In this document: positions 34,464 through 42,941 of the stretch, piece after piece
How positions within the stretch are numbered: position 1 is the stretch's first letter
How the letters are laid out: each line of letters opens with the position of its first letter
Origin: an uncultured Gemmatimonadota bacterium
Lineage (GTDB): Bacteria; Gemmatimonadota; Gemmatimonadetes; Gemmatimonadales; GWC2-71-9
Length of the DNA stretch: 53,237 bases
Reading direction: 5' to 3'
NCBI GenBank assembly: GCA_946887295.1
Contig: CAMPKP010000008.1
Coordinates: 1-53,237 of the forward strand
Position numbers and translations under genes: made by a program
Notes under the pieces: generated by a model
Databases searched by the model: none
Told to the model about the DNA's origin: nothing
What the model saw: only the letters and a program-made list of their open reading frames with translations

Positions 34464-34492
34464 GCGGCCGGCGTGGGCGTCACGCCGGCCGC
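34464..34492. repeat. Perfect 12-bp inverted repeat between the acyl-CoA dehydrogenase and sigma genes
   Basis: GCGGCCGGCGTG (34464-34475) and CACGCCGGCCGC (34481-34492) around a 5-base loop. It may end transcripts of the upstream acyl-CoA dehydrogenase gene (no T-run) or be an operator for the sigma operon. Confidence 0.55.
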
Positions 34493-34614
34493 GGCTGCCC
34501 CCACCGGGAGTGAGGGTGTGAAGCTCGCCTGCTGTCTGCCGAAGTCGAGCGACGGCCAAGAGTTGCAAAGTCCCGAGGGTGACCGCGAACCGCCCCGCAG
34601 AGCGGTGGGCTACC

Positions 34615-35817
34615 TCACTGGAAGGCCGGCAGACCCGTGATCGACTGGCCCACGATCAGCGAGTGCATGTCGTGGGTCCCCTCGTACGTGTAGACCGACT
34701 CCAGGTTCGCCATGTGCCGCATCGAGTGGTACTCCGCCAGGATGCCGTTGGCGCCGAGGAGCCGGCGCGCCTCGCGGGCGGCTTCACAGGCCATGTCCAC
34801 GTTGTTCCGCTTGCACAGCGAGACCTGCTCGGGCGTCATGGTCCCGGCGTCCTTCAGCCGCCCGAGCTGCAGGGTCATGAACTGGGCCTTCACGATCTCG
34901 GTGAGCATGTCCACCAGGCGCACCTGCTGGATCTGGGTCTGGGCGATGGGGCGGTCGAACATCACCCTGCTGCCGGCGTACCGCAGCGCCTCGTCGTAGC
35001 AGGCCATCGCGGCGCCGATCGCGCCCCATGAAATGCCGTAGCGGGCCTGCGTGAGGCACATGAGCGGGCTCTTCAGACCCGCCGACTTGGGCAGGATCGC
35101 GTCCTTCGGCAGGTGCACGTCCTGAAGATGGATCTCGCTGGTGTCGCTCGCCCGGAGTGAGAGCTTCCCCTTCTGGTCCTTCGCGGTGTAGCCCCTGGTG
35201 TCGGTGGGCACGATGAAGCCGCGGATGGACCGGGCATCGCCGATGTCGCCGGTCTTGGCCCAGATGACCGACACGGTGGCCTGCGAGCCGTTGGTGATCC
35301 ACATCTTGGTGCCGTTCAGTACCCATCCGTCCTTCGTCTCTCGCGCCGTCGTGATCATGCCACCGGGATTGGAGCCGAAGTCAGGCTCGGTCAGTCCGAA
35401 ACACCCGATCTCCTGCCCGGCCGCGAGCGGGGGCAGCCACTTCTTCCGCTGGTCCTCGGATCCGAAGGCATAGATCGGGTACATCACCAGGGCACCCTGG
35501 ACCGAGGCGAACGAGCGAATGCCCGAGTCCCCCCGCTCCAGCTCCTGCATGATCAGGCCGTAGGCGACGTTGTTCAGGCCGGCGCAACCGTATTCTTCCG
35601 GCAGGTTGGCACCGAACAGGCCCAGCTCCGCCATGCCGGGGATCAACTGTTTGGGAAACTTGCCCTGGACATAGGCTTCACCGATCACCGGGATCAGATT
35701 CTCGTCGACCCAGGTTCGGACGGTATCCCGAACCGCCCGCTCCTCCTCGGAAAGGACGGAGTCGAGGTTCAGGAAATCGACACCGGTGAACTGGGAAGTG
35801 GCGGCGGCGGTGGCCAT
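34615..35817 (-). CDS. Acyl-CoA dehydrogenase, glutaryl-CoA dehydrogenase type
   Basis: 400 residues. FAD enzyme of the ACAD family: YGCAGLNNVAYGLIMQELERGDSG, CFGLTEPDFGSNPGGM, WITNGSQATVSVIWAKT, KSPLMCLTQARYGISWGAIGAAMACYDEAL and the catalytic Glu in TYEGTHDMHSLIVGQSITG. These fit glutaryl-CoA dehydrogenase, which makes crotonyl-CoA in lysine and tryptophan breakdown and feeds ETF. The start is the ATG at 35817, where homology begins. A TATCTT-like -10 lies upstream on the minus strand near 35856. Confidence 0.9.
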   Translation of the reverse strand: MATAAATSQFTGVDFLNLDSVLSEEERAVRDTVRTWVDENLIPVIGEAYVQGKFPKQLIPGMAELGLFGANLPEEYGCAGLNNVAYGLIMQELERGDSGIRSFASVQGALVMYPIYAFGSEDQRKKWLPPLAAGQEIGCFGLTEPDFGSNPGGMITTARETKDGWVLNGTKMWITNGSQATVSVIWAKTGDIGDARSIRGFIVPTDTRGYTAKDQKGKLSLRASDTSEIHLQDVHLPKDAILPKSAGLKSPLMCLTQARYGISWGAIGAAMACYDEALRYAGSRVMFDRPIAQTQIQQVRLVDMLTEIVKAQFMTLQLGRLKDAGTMTPEQVSLCKRNNVDMACEAAREARRLLGANGILAEYHSMRHMANLESVYTYEGTHDMHSLIVGQSITGLPAFQ

Positions 35818-35894
35818 AAGATCCTCGTCCCGTAGCGGTTGGACAGTGGGCCGGAAAGATAGTCCGGCCGCCGACCCGATGGCAGACGATCGAT

Positions 35895-35922
35895 TTGCCG
35901 GAGCCGTGCTCCGTAGTACCTT
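35895..35922 (+). promoter_or_regulatory. Promoter of a short basic ORF
   Basis: TTGCCG (35895-35900), 16-base spacer, TACCTT (35917-35922), with an ATG at 35928, 6 bases after the -10 box. Same architecture as other promoters in the window. Confidence 0.5.
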
Positions 35923-35927
35923 TACGC

Positions 35928-36098
35928 ATGCTCCGCGGCCCCGCTGCGGCACCGCATCCGGACGGCCGTCTGCTTTCCCGTAGCGAACTCGCGCAGTCGC
36001 TTTTCCGCCGCTCGACGCGGCAGGTCACCATGGTGCGCCTTGGCACGAAGCGCGCATCGGCGTCGCGTCCGCTCAGGGTTCGTCGTGGGACTCAGTAG
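35928..36098 (+). CDS. Small basic protein, hypothetical
   Basis: 56 residues, opening MLRGPAAAPHPDG and rich in Arg and Ser (RRSTRQ, RPLRVRRGTQ). No known family. Supported mainly by the promoter just ahead of it and by filling an otherwise empty 430-base gap. It could equally be a non-coding leader region. Confidence 0.3.
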   Translation: MLRGPAAAPHPDGRLLSRSELAQSLFRRSTRQVTMVRLGTKRASASRPLRVRRGTQ

Positions 36099-36137
36099 TC
36101 CTTGTACCGAATGCGAGCGACTGCTCACTTCGTATGC

Positions 36138-36143
36138 TATCTT
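36138..36143 (+). promoter_or_regulatory. Candidate -10 box upstream of the glycosyltransferase gene
   Basis: TATCTT about 106 bases before the GTG start. No good -35 is seen. The region between carries the 24-base tandem repeat. Confidence 0.3.
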
Positions 36144-36184
36144 CGGTGGGAGCCTGTACGAGACTCGGACCCGCTAGGCACTCC

Positions 36185-36232
36185 ACGGCACCGGCCGCAA
36201 CCCCGGCGACGGCACCGGCCGCAACCCCGGCG
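36185..36232 (+). repeat. Two exact tandem copies of a 24-base unit
   Basis: Copies at 36185-36208 and 36209-36232 are identical. Read as codons in the frame that ends in a TGA overlapping the downstream GTG (36250), they encode two APAATPAT units. The 17-base core CGGCCGCAACCCCGGCG recurs once more at 43727-43743, again just before a gene. Confidence 0.8.
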
Positions 36233-36249
36233 ACGCCCGTGAGCCCGAC

Positions 36250-37431
36250 GTGAGAATACTGCTCCTGGCCCCCCAGCCCTTCTTCCAGGCGCGGGGAACC
36301 CCCATCGCGGTGCGATCGGTGCTGGAGTTCCTCGGCGCCCGGGGCCACGTCGTGGATGCCCTCACCTACCACGAGGGGACCGACGTCGACATTCCGAACT
36401 GCCGCATCCATCGGATCCCCCGGGTGCCGGGCGTGCACAACGTCCGGCCGGGTTTCTCCCTCAAGAAGATCGTCTGCGACGTCGCCATGTTCGGCACCTG
36501 TGCCCGCATGATGCTGCGCACTCGCTACGACCTGGTGCACGCGGTGGAGGAGTCCGCCTTCATCGCCGCGGTCATGAAGGCACTCACCGGTGTGCCGTAC
36601 GTCTACGACATGGATTCCTCGCTCGCCGAGCAGATGCTGGACTCGTTCCCCCGGCTCAAGCTGGTCGCCCCCATCCTGCGGCGCTTCGAGGCCGAGGCGG
36701 TGCGGCGCAGCGCCGGGGTGCTCACCGTGTGCGCGGCGCTGGAGGACGTGGCACACGCCCACGCTCCCGGCACACCGATCGGACGGGTCGAGGACACGAC
36801 CCTCCTGCCGGCCAGGGCGACGGCCGACGGCGACAGCCATCTGCCGGCGGAGACGGCGGGGGCGCCGGTCGCGATGTACGTGGGAAACCTGGAGCACTAC
36901 CAGGGGATCGACCTGCTCCTCGAGGGGTTCCGTCACACCCTCGACCAGATGGGCGAAGCCCGGCTGGTCATCGTCGGGGGCAGGGCCGACGACATCGCCC
37001 ACTATGGCGAGCGCGCCACCAACCTGGGGATCCGTGAGGCCGTGCACTTCCTGGGGCCCAAGCCGGTGTCGGCGCTGGCGGATCTCCTGCGCGAGGCCGA
37101 CGTCCTGGTGTCGCCCCGGCTCAAGGGCCTCAACACCCCGATGAAGATCTATTCCTACCTCGACTCCGGGACCGCGGTGCTCGCCACCAGGCTGCGCACC
37201 CATACCCAGGTGCTCGACGACCGGACCGCGTACCTGGTCGAGCCCGATCCGCTCGCCTTCGGTACCGGGCTCGCCACGCTCCTCAGGGACGACTCGATGC
37301 GCGAGGGCCTGGCGGCGCGGGCCAAGGACCGCGCCCAGCGGGAGTTCACGCCGGAGGCAGCCCGGCGCAAGCTCGAATCCTTCTATGCCAGGATCGAGGC
37401 GCAGTCGGCGGGGCTGGTCGCCCCGGCGTGA
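36250..37431 (+). CDS. GT4 family glycosyltransferase
   Basis: 393 residues from GTG 36250. A GT-B fold retaining glycosyltransferase: LLAPQPFFQARGTPIAV at the N-terminus (acceptor-side Gly-rich loop), VYDMDSS, a linker at about 165-195, MYVGNLEHYQGIDLLLEGF, LVIVGG and LKGLNTPMKIYSYLDSGTAVLAT, the donor-binding stretch. No membrane segment. The first gene of a surface-glycan region; sugar donor not identifiable. Confidence 0.9.
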   Translation: MRILLLAPQPFFQARGTPIAVRSVLEFLGARGHVVDALTYHEGTDVDIPNCRIHRIPRVPGVHNVRPGFSLKKIVCDVAMFGTCARMMLRTRYDLVHAVEESAFIAAVMKALTGVPYVYDMDSSLAEQMLDSFPRLKLVAPILRRFEAEAVRRSAGVLTVCAALEDVAHAHAPGTPIGRVEDTTLLPARATADGDSHLPAETAGAPVAMYVGNLEHYQGIDLLLEGFRHTLDQMGEARLVIVGGRADDIAHYGERATNLGIREAVHFLGPKPVSALADLLREADVLVSPRLKGLNTPMKIYSYLDSGTAVLATRLRTHTQVLDDRTAYLVEPDPLAFGTGLATLLRDDSMREGLAARAKDRAQREFTPEAARRKLESFYARIEAQSAGLVAPA

Positions 37432-37626
37432 GGCGGCTCGCGCTGGGCTGGCTGGTGCGCTCCACTTCGGCATTTTACGTGGTGGCGCGCCACTTGCGCG
37501 TTCCACGGTCGGAGCATGCCGCGGAGCCGGCGATCGCTCCGTGAGCGGCAGGAGCGCACGGAATCATCCCGCAGGCCGACCGTTCATGACGCATTCCGCC
37601 CATCGCGATACACCCACAGCATCGGA

Positions 37627-39465
37627 GTGACATTGGGAGCAGTCTACGGCATCCTCGGCGAGGCCGGATCGGGAGAGTTGCAGGCTTTGAGCGCGCGGCT
37701 GGAGCACCGTGGCGCGGAATCGGCGGACTGGTCGCCAGTGTCAGGGCTCCACCTGGGCGCGCGCGGCTCCAGGGCCGCGGTCCAGGGACAGCTCGACGGG
37801 CCCATCGCCTTCGACGGCGCGATCGACAATCGCCAGGAGCTCGCCCTGAGCCTGGGGCATCGTCCCGGCCATGCGGAGCCCGCGACGGACGCCTCGCTCG
37901 CGGCGGAACTCTGGGCGGTCCACGGCGAGGAGGGGCTGGCGCAGATCGCCGGCCAGTTCGCGCTCGCCCTTTGGGACGCGGCCGGCCGCAGGCTCATCCT
38001 GGCTCGCGACCGGGTGGGATACGCGCCGCTCTACTTCGCGGTCGCGGGCGAGCGGTTGGTCTTCGCGAGCGAGTACAAGGCGCTGCTCGCACTCGACGTG
38101 ATTCCGGCACGGCCGAACCGGGCGGCGCTCCAGTCCATCCACCATACCAAGTGGGTCCGTCCCGGTGTCACCTGCCTCGAGGGCATCCACCCCGTGGCCC
38201 CCGGCTCCTACATGGAGGTACAGGGTGGGCGGGCGGCCAGCCGGCGTTACTGGGACATCCCGGTGCGCGCGGCTGATCTGGACGAGGCGGGCCATGCCGC
38301 ACGATTGCGGGAGAGCTTCCTCGAGACGCTGCGGCGTCAGACCGAGCCCTACGAGCGTATCGGGGTCTCGCTGAGCGGAGGGCTGGATTCGGCGGTGGTC
38401 GCGGCCGGCGTCCGGGCCGTCGCGGGCTCGCGGGAGGTTCACACCTTCTCCGCCGGCTACGGCGAGGACGACAAGGAGCTGGTGAACGCCGCGACGGTCG
38501 CACGCGAGGTGGGAACGATCCATCACCCCGTGGTGCTCGACCCGGACGATCTTCCCGGGCTGCTGCCGTGGATGGTGTGGCACCTGGAGGAGCCCATCGG
38601 GCGGGAGGACATCGCCTATCTCTTCCTGGCCGCGAGGGAAGCCTCGCAGTACGTGGATCTGATCGTCACCGGTTTCGGCTTCGACGGCCTGTTCGCGGGC
38701 CTTCCCCGCCATCGCCTGGTGGACCTCAGCGTCAAGTATCCGCCGGTGCGGGGGCCGCTGGAGGAGTTCTTCGACTACACCTTCCGGAGCGTGGAGCCTC
38801 GGACGCTGGGTGGCCGGGCGCTGAAGAAGGCGTACTTCAGGGGACGCGAATTCCCCGCTCCGCAGGTCCTCGGCGCCCCGCCGCTGACGCCCTACAGCGG
38901 CTTTCCCCGCGGCGGAGACCAGCCGCTCACCAACTTCCTGAAGCGCGGCTTCCTGGTGCTGCCCTATCAGCACCCGGTGGAGCGGCTGTACGCCGGTGTG
39001 GGGATGCGGATGAACGCGCAACACACCAATCCGGGCTTCCTCGCCACGGCGTTCGCGATTCCCGACCGGCTCAAGATTCACGGCCGGACCCAGAAGTACA
39101 TCCTGCGCCGCGCGTGCGAGGGACTGCTGCCTCCCTCGATCCTGGCCACCGGCAAGAGCTTCAACCGGCTCAAGCACGACACCCGGATGTCCGAGACGCT
39201 CGATCGTCTCGCGGACGAGCTGCTCTCGCCCTCCGCGGTCGCTCACCGCGGGCTCTTCGACCCCGCCTACGTGGCCAGGCTGCGGCGGCGCTCGCCGGGC
39301 CGGCCCTACAGCCAGGAGCGCGCCTACCGCCTCTGGTCGCTCCTGCTGACCGAGCTCTGGGCGGGCCAGTTCGTCGACCGGAGGGGCGCGCCACCGAGAC
39401 ACCCGCTCCCGCCTGTTCGCCATCTGCCGGGCGGGATGCCGCAGGCGGCGGCAAGAACCGCCTGA
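37627..39465 (+). CDS. Asparagine synthase-like protein with a disabled glutaminase domain
   Basis: 612 residues from GTG 37627 (in-frame ATG at 37516 would add 37 residues). The N-terminal Ntn-type glutamine amidotransferase domain is kept over about 210 residues, but the Cys that must follow the initiator (MCGIFG in AsnB) is Tyr here (VYGILG), so glutamine cannot be hydrolysed by the usual route. The synthetase domain has an intact ATP pyrophosphatase loop SLSGGLDSAVVAAG. Such AsnB-like proteins in glycan loci form amides or use free ammonia or an amine. The 195 bases before it contain nothing else convincing. Confidence 0.85.
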   Translation: MTLGAVYGILGEAGSGELQALSARLEHRGAESADWSPVSGLHLGARGSRAAVQGQLDGPIAFDGAIDNRQELALSLGHRPGHAEPATDASLAAELWAVHGEEGLAQIAGQFALALWDAAGRRLILARDRVGYAPLYFAVAGERLVFASEYKALLALDVIPARPNRAALQSIHHTKWVRPGVTCLEGIHPVAPGSYMEVQGGRAASRRYWDIPVRAADLDEAGHAARLRESFLETLRRQTEPYERIGVSLSGGLDSAVVAAGVRAVAGSREVHTFSAGYGEDDKELVNAATVAREVGTIHHPVVLDPDDLPGLLPWMVWHLEEPIGREDIAYLFLAAREASQYVDLIVTGFGFDGLFAGLPRHRLVDLSVKYPPVRGPLEEFFDYTFRSVEPRTLGGRALKKAYFRGREFPAPQVLGAPPLTPYSGFPRGGDQPLTNFLKRGFLVLPYQHPVERLYAGVGMRMNAQHTNPGFLATAFAIPDRLKIHGRTQKYILRRACEGLLPPSILATGKSFNRLKHDTRMSETLDRLADELLSPSAVAHRGLFDPAYVARLRRRSPGRPYSQERAYRLWSLLLTELWAGQFVDRRGAPPRHPLPPVRHLPGGMPQAAARTA

Positions 39466-39468
39466 TCG

Positions 39469-39504
39469 AAAAAAAAGGGCCGCGCTCGTCGACGAGCGCG
39501 GCCC
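39469..39504 (-). terminator. Rho-independent terminator of the epimerase gene
   Basis: On the minus strand a 12-base-pair stem (39504-39493 with 39488-39477, TCGA loop) is followed by eight T (39476-39469). It lies 18 bases beyond the stop of the epimerase gene. The same stem ends the rightward AsnB-like gene at only 11 bases but lacks a T-run in that direction. Confidence 0.9.
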
Positions 39505-39522
39505 CAATCCCGGCCGGTCCCG

Positions 39523-40545
39523 CTACGCCGGCGAGACCTCGACCAGCTCGCCGGGAGCTTCCTTGAGGTATCCCTGCTCCCGGTACCAGCGGCCGGTCCG
39601 CCGCAGCCCTTCGTCCAGCTCGATCCGGGGGGCGTAGCCCAGCTCGCGCTTGGCGCGGGTGATGTCGAACGCGCGGTTCTGCCGGTACCAGTCCACCCGT
39701 CGGGGGAAGATGGGCGGCGTGATGCCGAACGGCTTGCAGATCTTCTCGCAGATGTGCCCCGCGACTACGACGGGCATCACGGGATAGTGGGGAATCTTCA
39801 CCTGGACGTCGAGGGCACGACCCACCGCCTTCACGATCTCCTCGATGGGATAGTGGTGCTCGTCGGCGATCAGGTATTCCCGGCCGTTCCCGACGCCCGG
39901 TGCCAGGCAGAGCATGAACGCGTCGACCAGGTTGTCGATGTAAAGCGGGTGATAGAGCGTCCGGCCGTTGCCGAACATCGGGAAGGTGCCCCGCGCCACG
40001 CGCTTGAAGATCATGAAGAAGCGCTCGGGGTCTCCGGGACCGTAGATCGCGGCCGGGCGCAGGATCACGGTTTCCATCCGACCGGCCCCGAGCTGCTTCA
40101 CGATCGGCTCGGCCTCGTACTTGGTGCGCTGGTAGTAGTCGGCGGGCTGGATCGGCGCGTCTTCGTTCGCGGGGGGATGCTCCACGTTGCCGTGCACGCC
40201 GCAGGTGCTGCAGTAGACGAACTTCCAGACGCCGGCTTTGAGCGCGGCCTCCAGCACCATCCGAGTCCCGCCCACGTTCACTTCGTCATAGAAGGTGTTG
40301 GGGACGTTGAGCTCGCGGAAGGCCGCCGCGAGGTGAAACACGTACTCCACCCCTCGCATGCTGCGCTCCACCACCGCGCGGTCGGTCACGGATCCCAGCA
40401 CGACCTCGGCACCCATCGCGCGCAGGGCGTCGCACTGAAGACCGTCCTTGTAGTCCAGAGCCACGACCTCGTGTCCCGCGGCCCGAAGCCGCCGGACCAG
40501 GGCCGTACCCGTGAACCCCGTGCCGCCAGTGACGAGAACCCGCAT
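39523..40545 (-). CDS. NAD-dependent sugar epimerase/dehydratase family protein
   Basis: 340 residues, ATG 40545 with GGAG 7 bases upstream. Extended SDR: Rossmann motif GGTGFTGTALVRRL, VFHLAAAFRE, STCGVHG and the catalytic YYQRTKYEAE (YxxxK), then LRPAAIYGPGD and a C-terminal substrate domain. May act on NDP-sugars or, like related 3-beta-HSD-type proteins, on other alcohols. It is a single-gene unit with its own terminator within the glycan region. Confidence 0.85.
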   Translation of the reverse strand: MRVLVTGGTGFTGTALVRRLRAAGHEVVALDYKDGLQCDALRAMGAEVVLGSVTDRAVVERSMRGVEYVFHLAAAFRELNVPNTFYDEVNVGGTRMVLEAALKAGVWKFVYCSTCGVHGNVEHPPANEDAPIQPADYYQRTKYEAEPIVKQLGAGRMETVILRPAAIYGPGDPERFFMIFKRVARGTFPMFGNGRTLYHPLYIDNLVDAFMLCLAPGVGNGREYLIADEHHYPIEEIVKAVGRALDVQVKIPHYPVMPVVVAGHICEKICKPFGITPPIFPRRVDWYRQNRAFDITRAKRELGYAPRIELDEGLRRTGRWYREQGYLKEAPGELVEVSPA

Positions 40546-40824
40546 GCTCACTCCTTCATGGTGGTCCGACAATTCGGTGGACGCGCGGCCCGAGCTTCGG
40601 CCGGGCAAGACGGTTCTCGGACGAGGACCGGCCTCCGGGCGCTGCACGCCTCCGGGAGGTGCCGATGAGATCGACCGAGCGGATTCACCGTCGCCCTACA
40701 AGATCCATGCCTGCCATGCGGTTACGGCAGTGCAAGTTGGCGCACGGTCTTAGCCGCCCCGATCAGTAGCGGCTGTCGCGGCGGCGCGTCAAGGTTGACT
40801 CCCCGACGCCGCGGCCTCCCGCGG
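40546..40824. other. Intergenic stretch between epimerase and ACP genes
   Basis: About 280 bases. It should contain the epimerase promoter and the end of the ACP operon. I see GC-rich self-complementary segments near 40755-40780 but no T-run terminator and no clear promoter pair. Confidence 0.35.
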
Positions 40825-41079
40825 TCAGGCGACCGAGTCCAGCCGCCTCTCGAGGGTGGTCACGATGGCGCCGTAGGACGTGAGCTCCCTCATCTCCTGA
40901 TTGGAGAAGACCACCCCGAATTCGCTCTCGAGCTGAGAGATCAGCATCAGGTGGTTCAGCGATGTCCACGAGCCCGCGGACGCGGCGGAGAACTCCGGCC
41001 CGACGGTGCTCTCGGGCACGTCGAGCACCTGTGCCAGCAGCTCGCGAACCCGCGCGGCGATTGCGTCCCTGTCATGCAT
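40825..41079 (-). CDS. Acyl carrier protein
   Basis: 84 residues, the size of a free ACP. Helical, acidic, with the phosphopantetheine site in GSWTSLNHLMLI: Ser40 replaces the usual DSL context with TSL, as in several specialised carriers. It lacks the Asp before the Ser, so it is not the housekeeping fatty-acid ACP. Overlaps the FkbH-like gene by 8 bases, and is probably its partner carrier. Confidence 0.85.
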   Translation of the reverse strand: MHDRDAIAARVRELLAQVLDVPESTVGPEFSAASAGSWTSLNHLMLISQLESEFGVVFSNQEMRELTSYGAIVTTLERRLDSVA

Positions 41080-42937
41080 CGGTCACCCCCTGCCGCTGCT
41101 CCAGTGTCCCCGCGGTCGGAGCCGAGGCCGGCGTGGAGACCCAGTCCGGCCAGATCGGACCCGGCGCATCCAGCGACCGAACCCAGCGCCCGTCCGCGCC
41201 TGTCTCGAAGCCGTGATTGGACAGGAATGCGGAGGCGACCTGGTTTCGGCCGGTATCGATGAACTCGGCCGAGAGCATGGACGCGCCGGCCGCGCGCGCA
41301 TCTTCGGTGATCCGGGCCAGGAGCGCGGTCTCGACGGACTTGCCGATGACGCGGCAGCTCAGCAGGAACGAATCGAGGTGCCAGGTGCCGCCTTCCGGCG
41401 CCACGACCGCGAGGCCCGTCAGTCCGAAGTCGCCGAAGCGATCCGACACTTTCATGGTGTACACGCGCCAGGCCCCCGACGCCGTCTGCCGGCGAATCGT
41501 CGCCTCGTCGTGCCGGCGGGTGGTGAGATTGAACTGGTTCGTCTTCGCCAGGAGCTGCACCACGCGGGACATGCTCTCGTCGTCGGCCGGCGCGATGTCC
41601 ACCCGCAGCCCGAGACCCCGGAGGAAGTCCTCCACCGAGTCCACCGACCCCCGATACTCCTCGCGGACCCGGGACTCCTGATATTGGCGGGTGCGCTGCA
41701 CGTCCTCCGAGGTCTGCTGAAGCACGATGAGGGACCGCAGGGACCCGACCCAGCTGGCGTACATGGACGGGTCGGCCGGCGGGTCGGGAACGCGAAGCTC
41801 GGGGATCTGCTCCCGCACCCAGGCGCGCTCGTGGGGACTGTCGTCGATCAGCAGCATGTGATCGAGACCGATGTTCAGCTCGCGCGCGAGCGCGCGGATG
41901 TTGGTGGCCTTGTCGTCCCAGTTGATCCGATGCGCGGCCAGCTGGGCCTCGCGGATCAGCATGCTGGGATGTTGGCGCAGCACGTCGAGGGCCTCCGGCT
42001 CGTTGTTCTTGCTGCAGAGCGCGAGGAGAATGCCCTGTCGCTGGAGGTCCAGCAGCTCCCGCTGGAAGTCCACGAACTCGCTGCCGGGCCACTGCGGTCC
42101 GAGCGCGATGCCGGCGGGCCCGTCCTCACCCAGCACGCCTCCCCAGAGCGTGTTGTCGAGGTCCAGGACGATGCACTTGGTGGCCTTGCCGACCGCGGCG
42201 AGCGCGAAGCCGACGTATCCCTCCGCGACGGCGACCATCAGCGTGTCGGACCAGGTCACGTGCCCGCGGTAGTGGGTGCGCCAGTTGAACGCGTGGTTGC
42301 GCCCGACCTGGGCCACCACGTCGGCCAGGGGGAACAGGAAGGTGTGGTCGCGCAGCGCCAGCCGCAGCCGCAGGTGCTTGTTGGCATGCGCGATGGTGTG
42401 GGCGAAGGTCCCCTTGCTCCGGAAGGCGTTGACGCCCTCGGTGCTCCGGCGGGGCAGAACGAAGTCGTTCATCACGACGATGCCGGACCCCGCGCGATCG
42501 AAGACGTCGAGGCCGGAGAAGAGCGGCGTCAGCAGCCCTCCCACCACCGGCTCGCTCTTGAGCGGGGGCGTCTCCGCCCAGCGCTGGTTCCACAGAACAT
42601 CGCCGTCGACGGCGAGGAAGGTGACCTGGGGCCGGAACCGGTACAGCCCGGAGTCGCCATCGAGCAGCTCGGACAGGTACTGGCCATAGGGAGCCAGGTA
42701 GGTATCGAGCCAGAGCCCGGCCCGTGCCGCCTCCACCCGCAGAACCGGGAGGAACGGATCCAGCGTGAACGACCCGAGGAGGGCGACGCGCGCGCACAGA
42801 CGCTCGGGAACCGCCTCCCGCGGGATCCGGTCGAGCGCGCGCGCGGCCGCCTGGTAGGCGGACCATGGCTGGCCGGGGAGCGCAGCCGAGGCCAGGCGCT
42901 GGAGTGTGGCGCTGTCGATCTGGTTGTCGGAAGTCAC
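41072..42937 (-). CDS. FkbH-like HAD-family protein (HAD-IIIC)
   Basis: 621 residues, GTG start. N-terminal SGNH-like or helical domain (1-250), HAD phosphatase core with VLDLDNTLWGGVLGEDG (Asp259, Asp261), CSKNNEPEAL and IDDSPHERAWV, then a GNAT-like C-terminal domain (about 430-590). FkbH proteins take glyceryl from 1,3-bisphosphoglycerate, remove the phosphate and load the glyceryl unit on an ACP, as in methoxymalonyl-ACP synthesis; others act in glycan loci. The ACP gene directly downstream and the acyltransferase upstream fit an ACP-borne acyl donor for a sugar. Confidence 0.9.
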   Translation of the reverse strand: MTSDNQIDSATLQRLASAALPGQPWSAYQAAARALDRIPREAVPERLCARVALLGSFTLDPFLPVLRVEAARAGLWLDTYLAPYGQYLSELLDGDSGLYRFRPQVTFLAVDGDVLWNQRWAETPPLKSEPVVGGLLTPLFSGLDVFDRAGSGIVVMNDFVLPRRSTEGVNAFRSKGTFAHTIAHANKHLRLRLALRDHTFLFPLADVVAQVGRNHAFNWRTHYRGHVTWSDTLMVAVAEGYVGFALAAVGKATKCIVLDLDNTLWGGVLGEDGPAGIALGPQWPGSEFVDFQRELLDLQRQGILLALCSKNNEPEALDVLRQHPSMLIREAQLAAHRINWDDKATNIRALARELNIGLDHMLLIDDSPHERAWVREQIPELRVPDPPADPSMYASWVGSLRSLIVLQQTSEDVQRTRQYQESRVREEYRGSVDSVEDFLRGLGLRVDIAPADDESMSRVVQLLAKTNQFNLTTRRHDEATIRRQTASGAWRVYTMKVSDRFGDFGLTGLAVVAPEGGTWHLDSFLLSCRVIGKSVETALLARITEDARAAGASMLSAEFIDTGRNQVASAFLSNHGFETGADGRWVRSLDAPGPIWPDWVSTPASAPTAGTLEQRQGVTDA

Positions 42938-42941
42938 GTCC

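Noticed and set aside
37482..37493. 12-base palindrome GTGGCGCGCCAC before the AsnB-like gene
   Set aside because: Short GC palindromes are expected by chance at this base composition; no second copy found.
39469..39476. Run of eight A as a possible slippage site
   Set aside because: It lies after the AsnB-like stop codon and forms the T-run of the minus-strand terminator.
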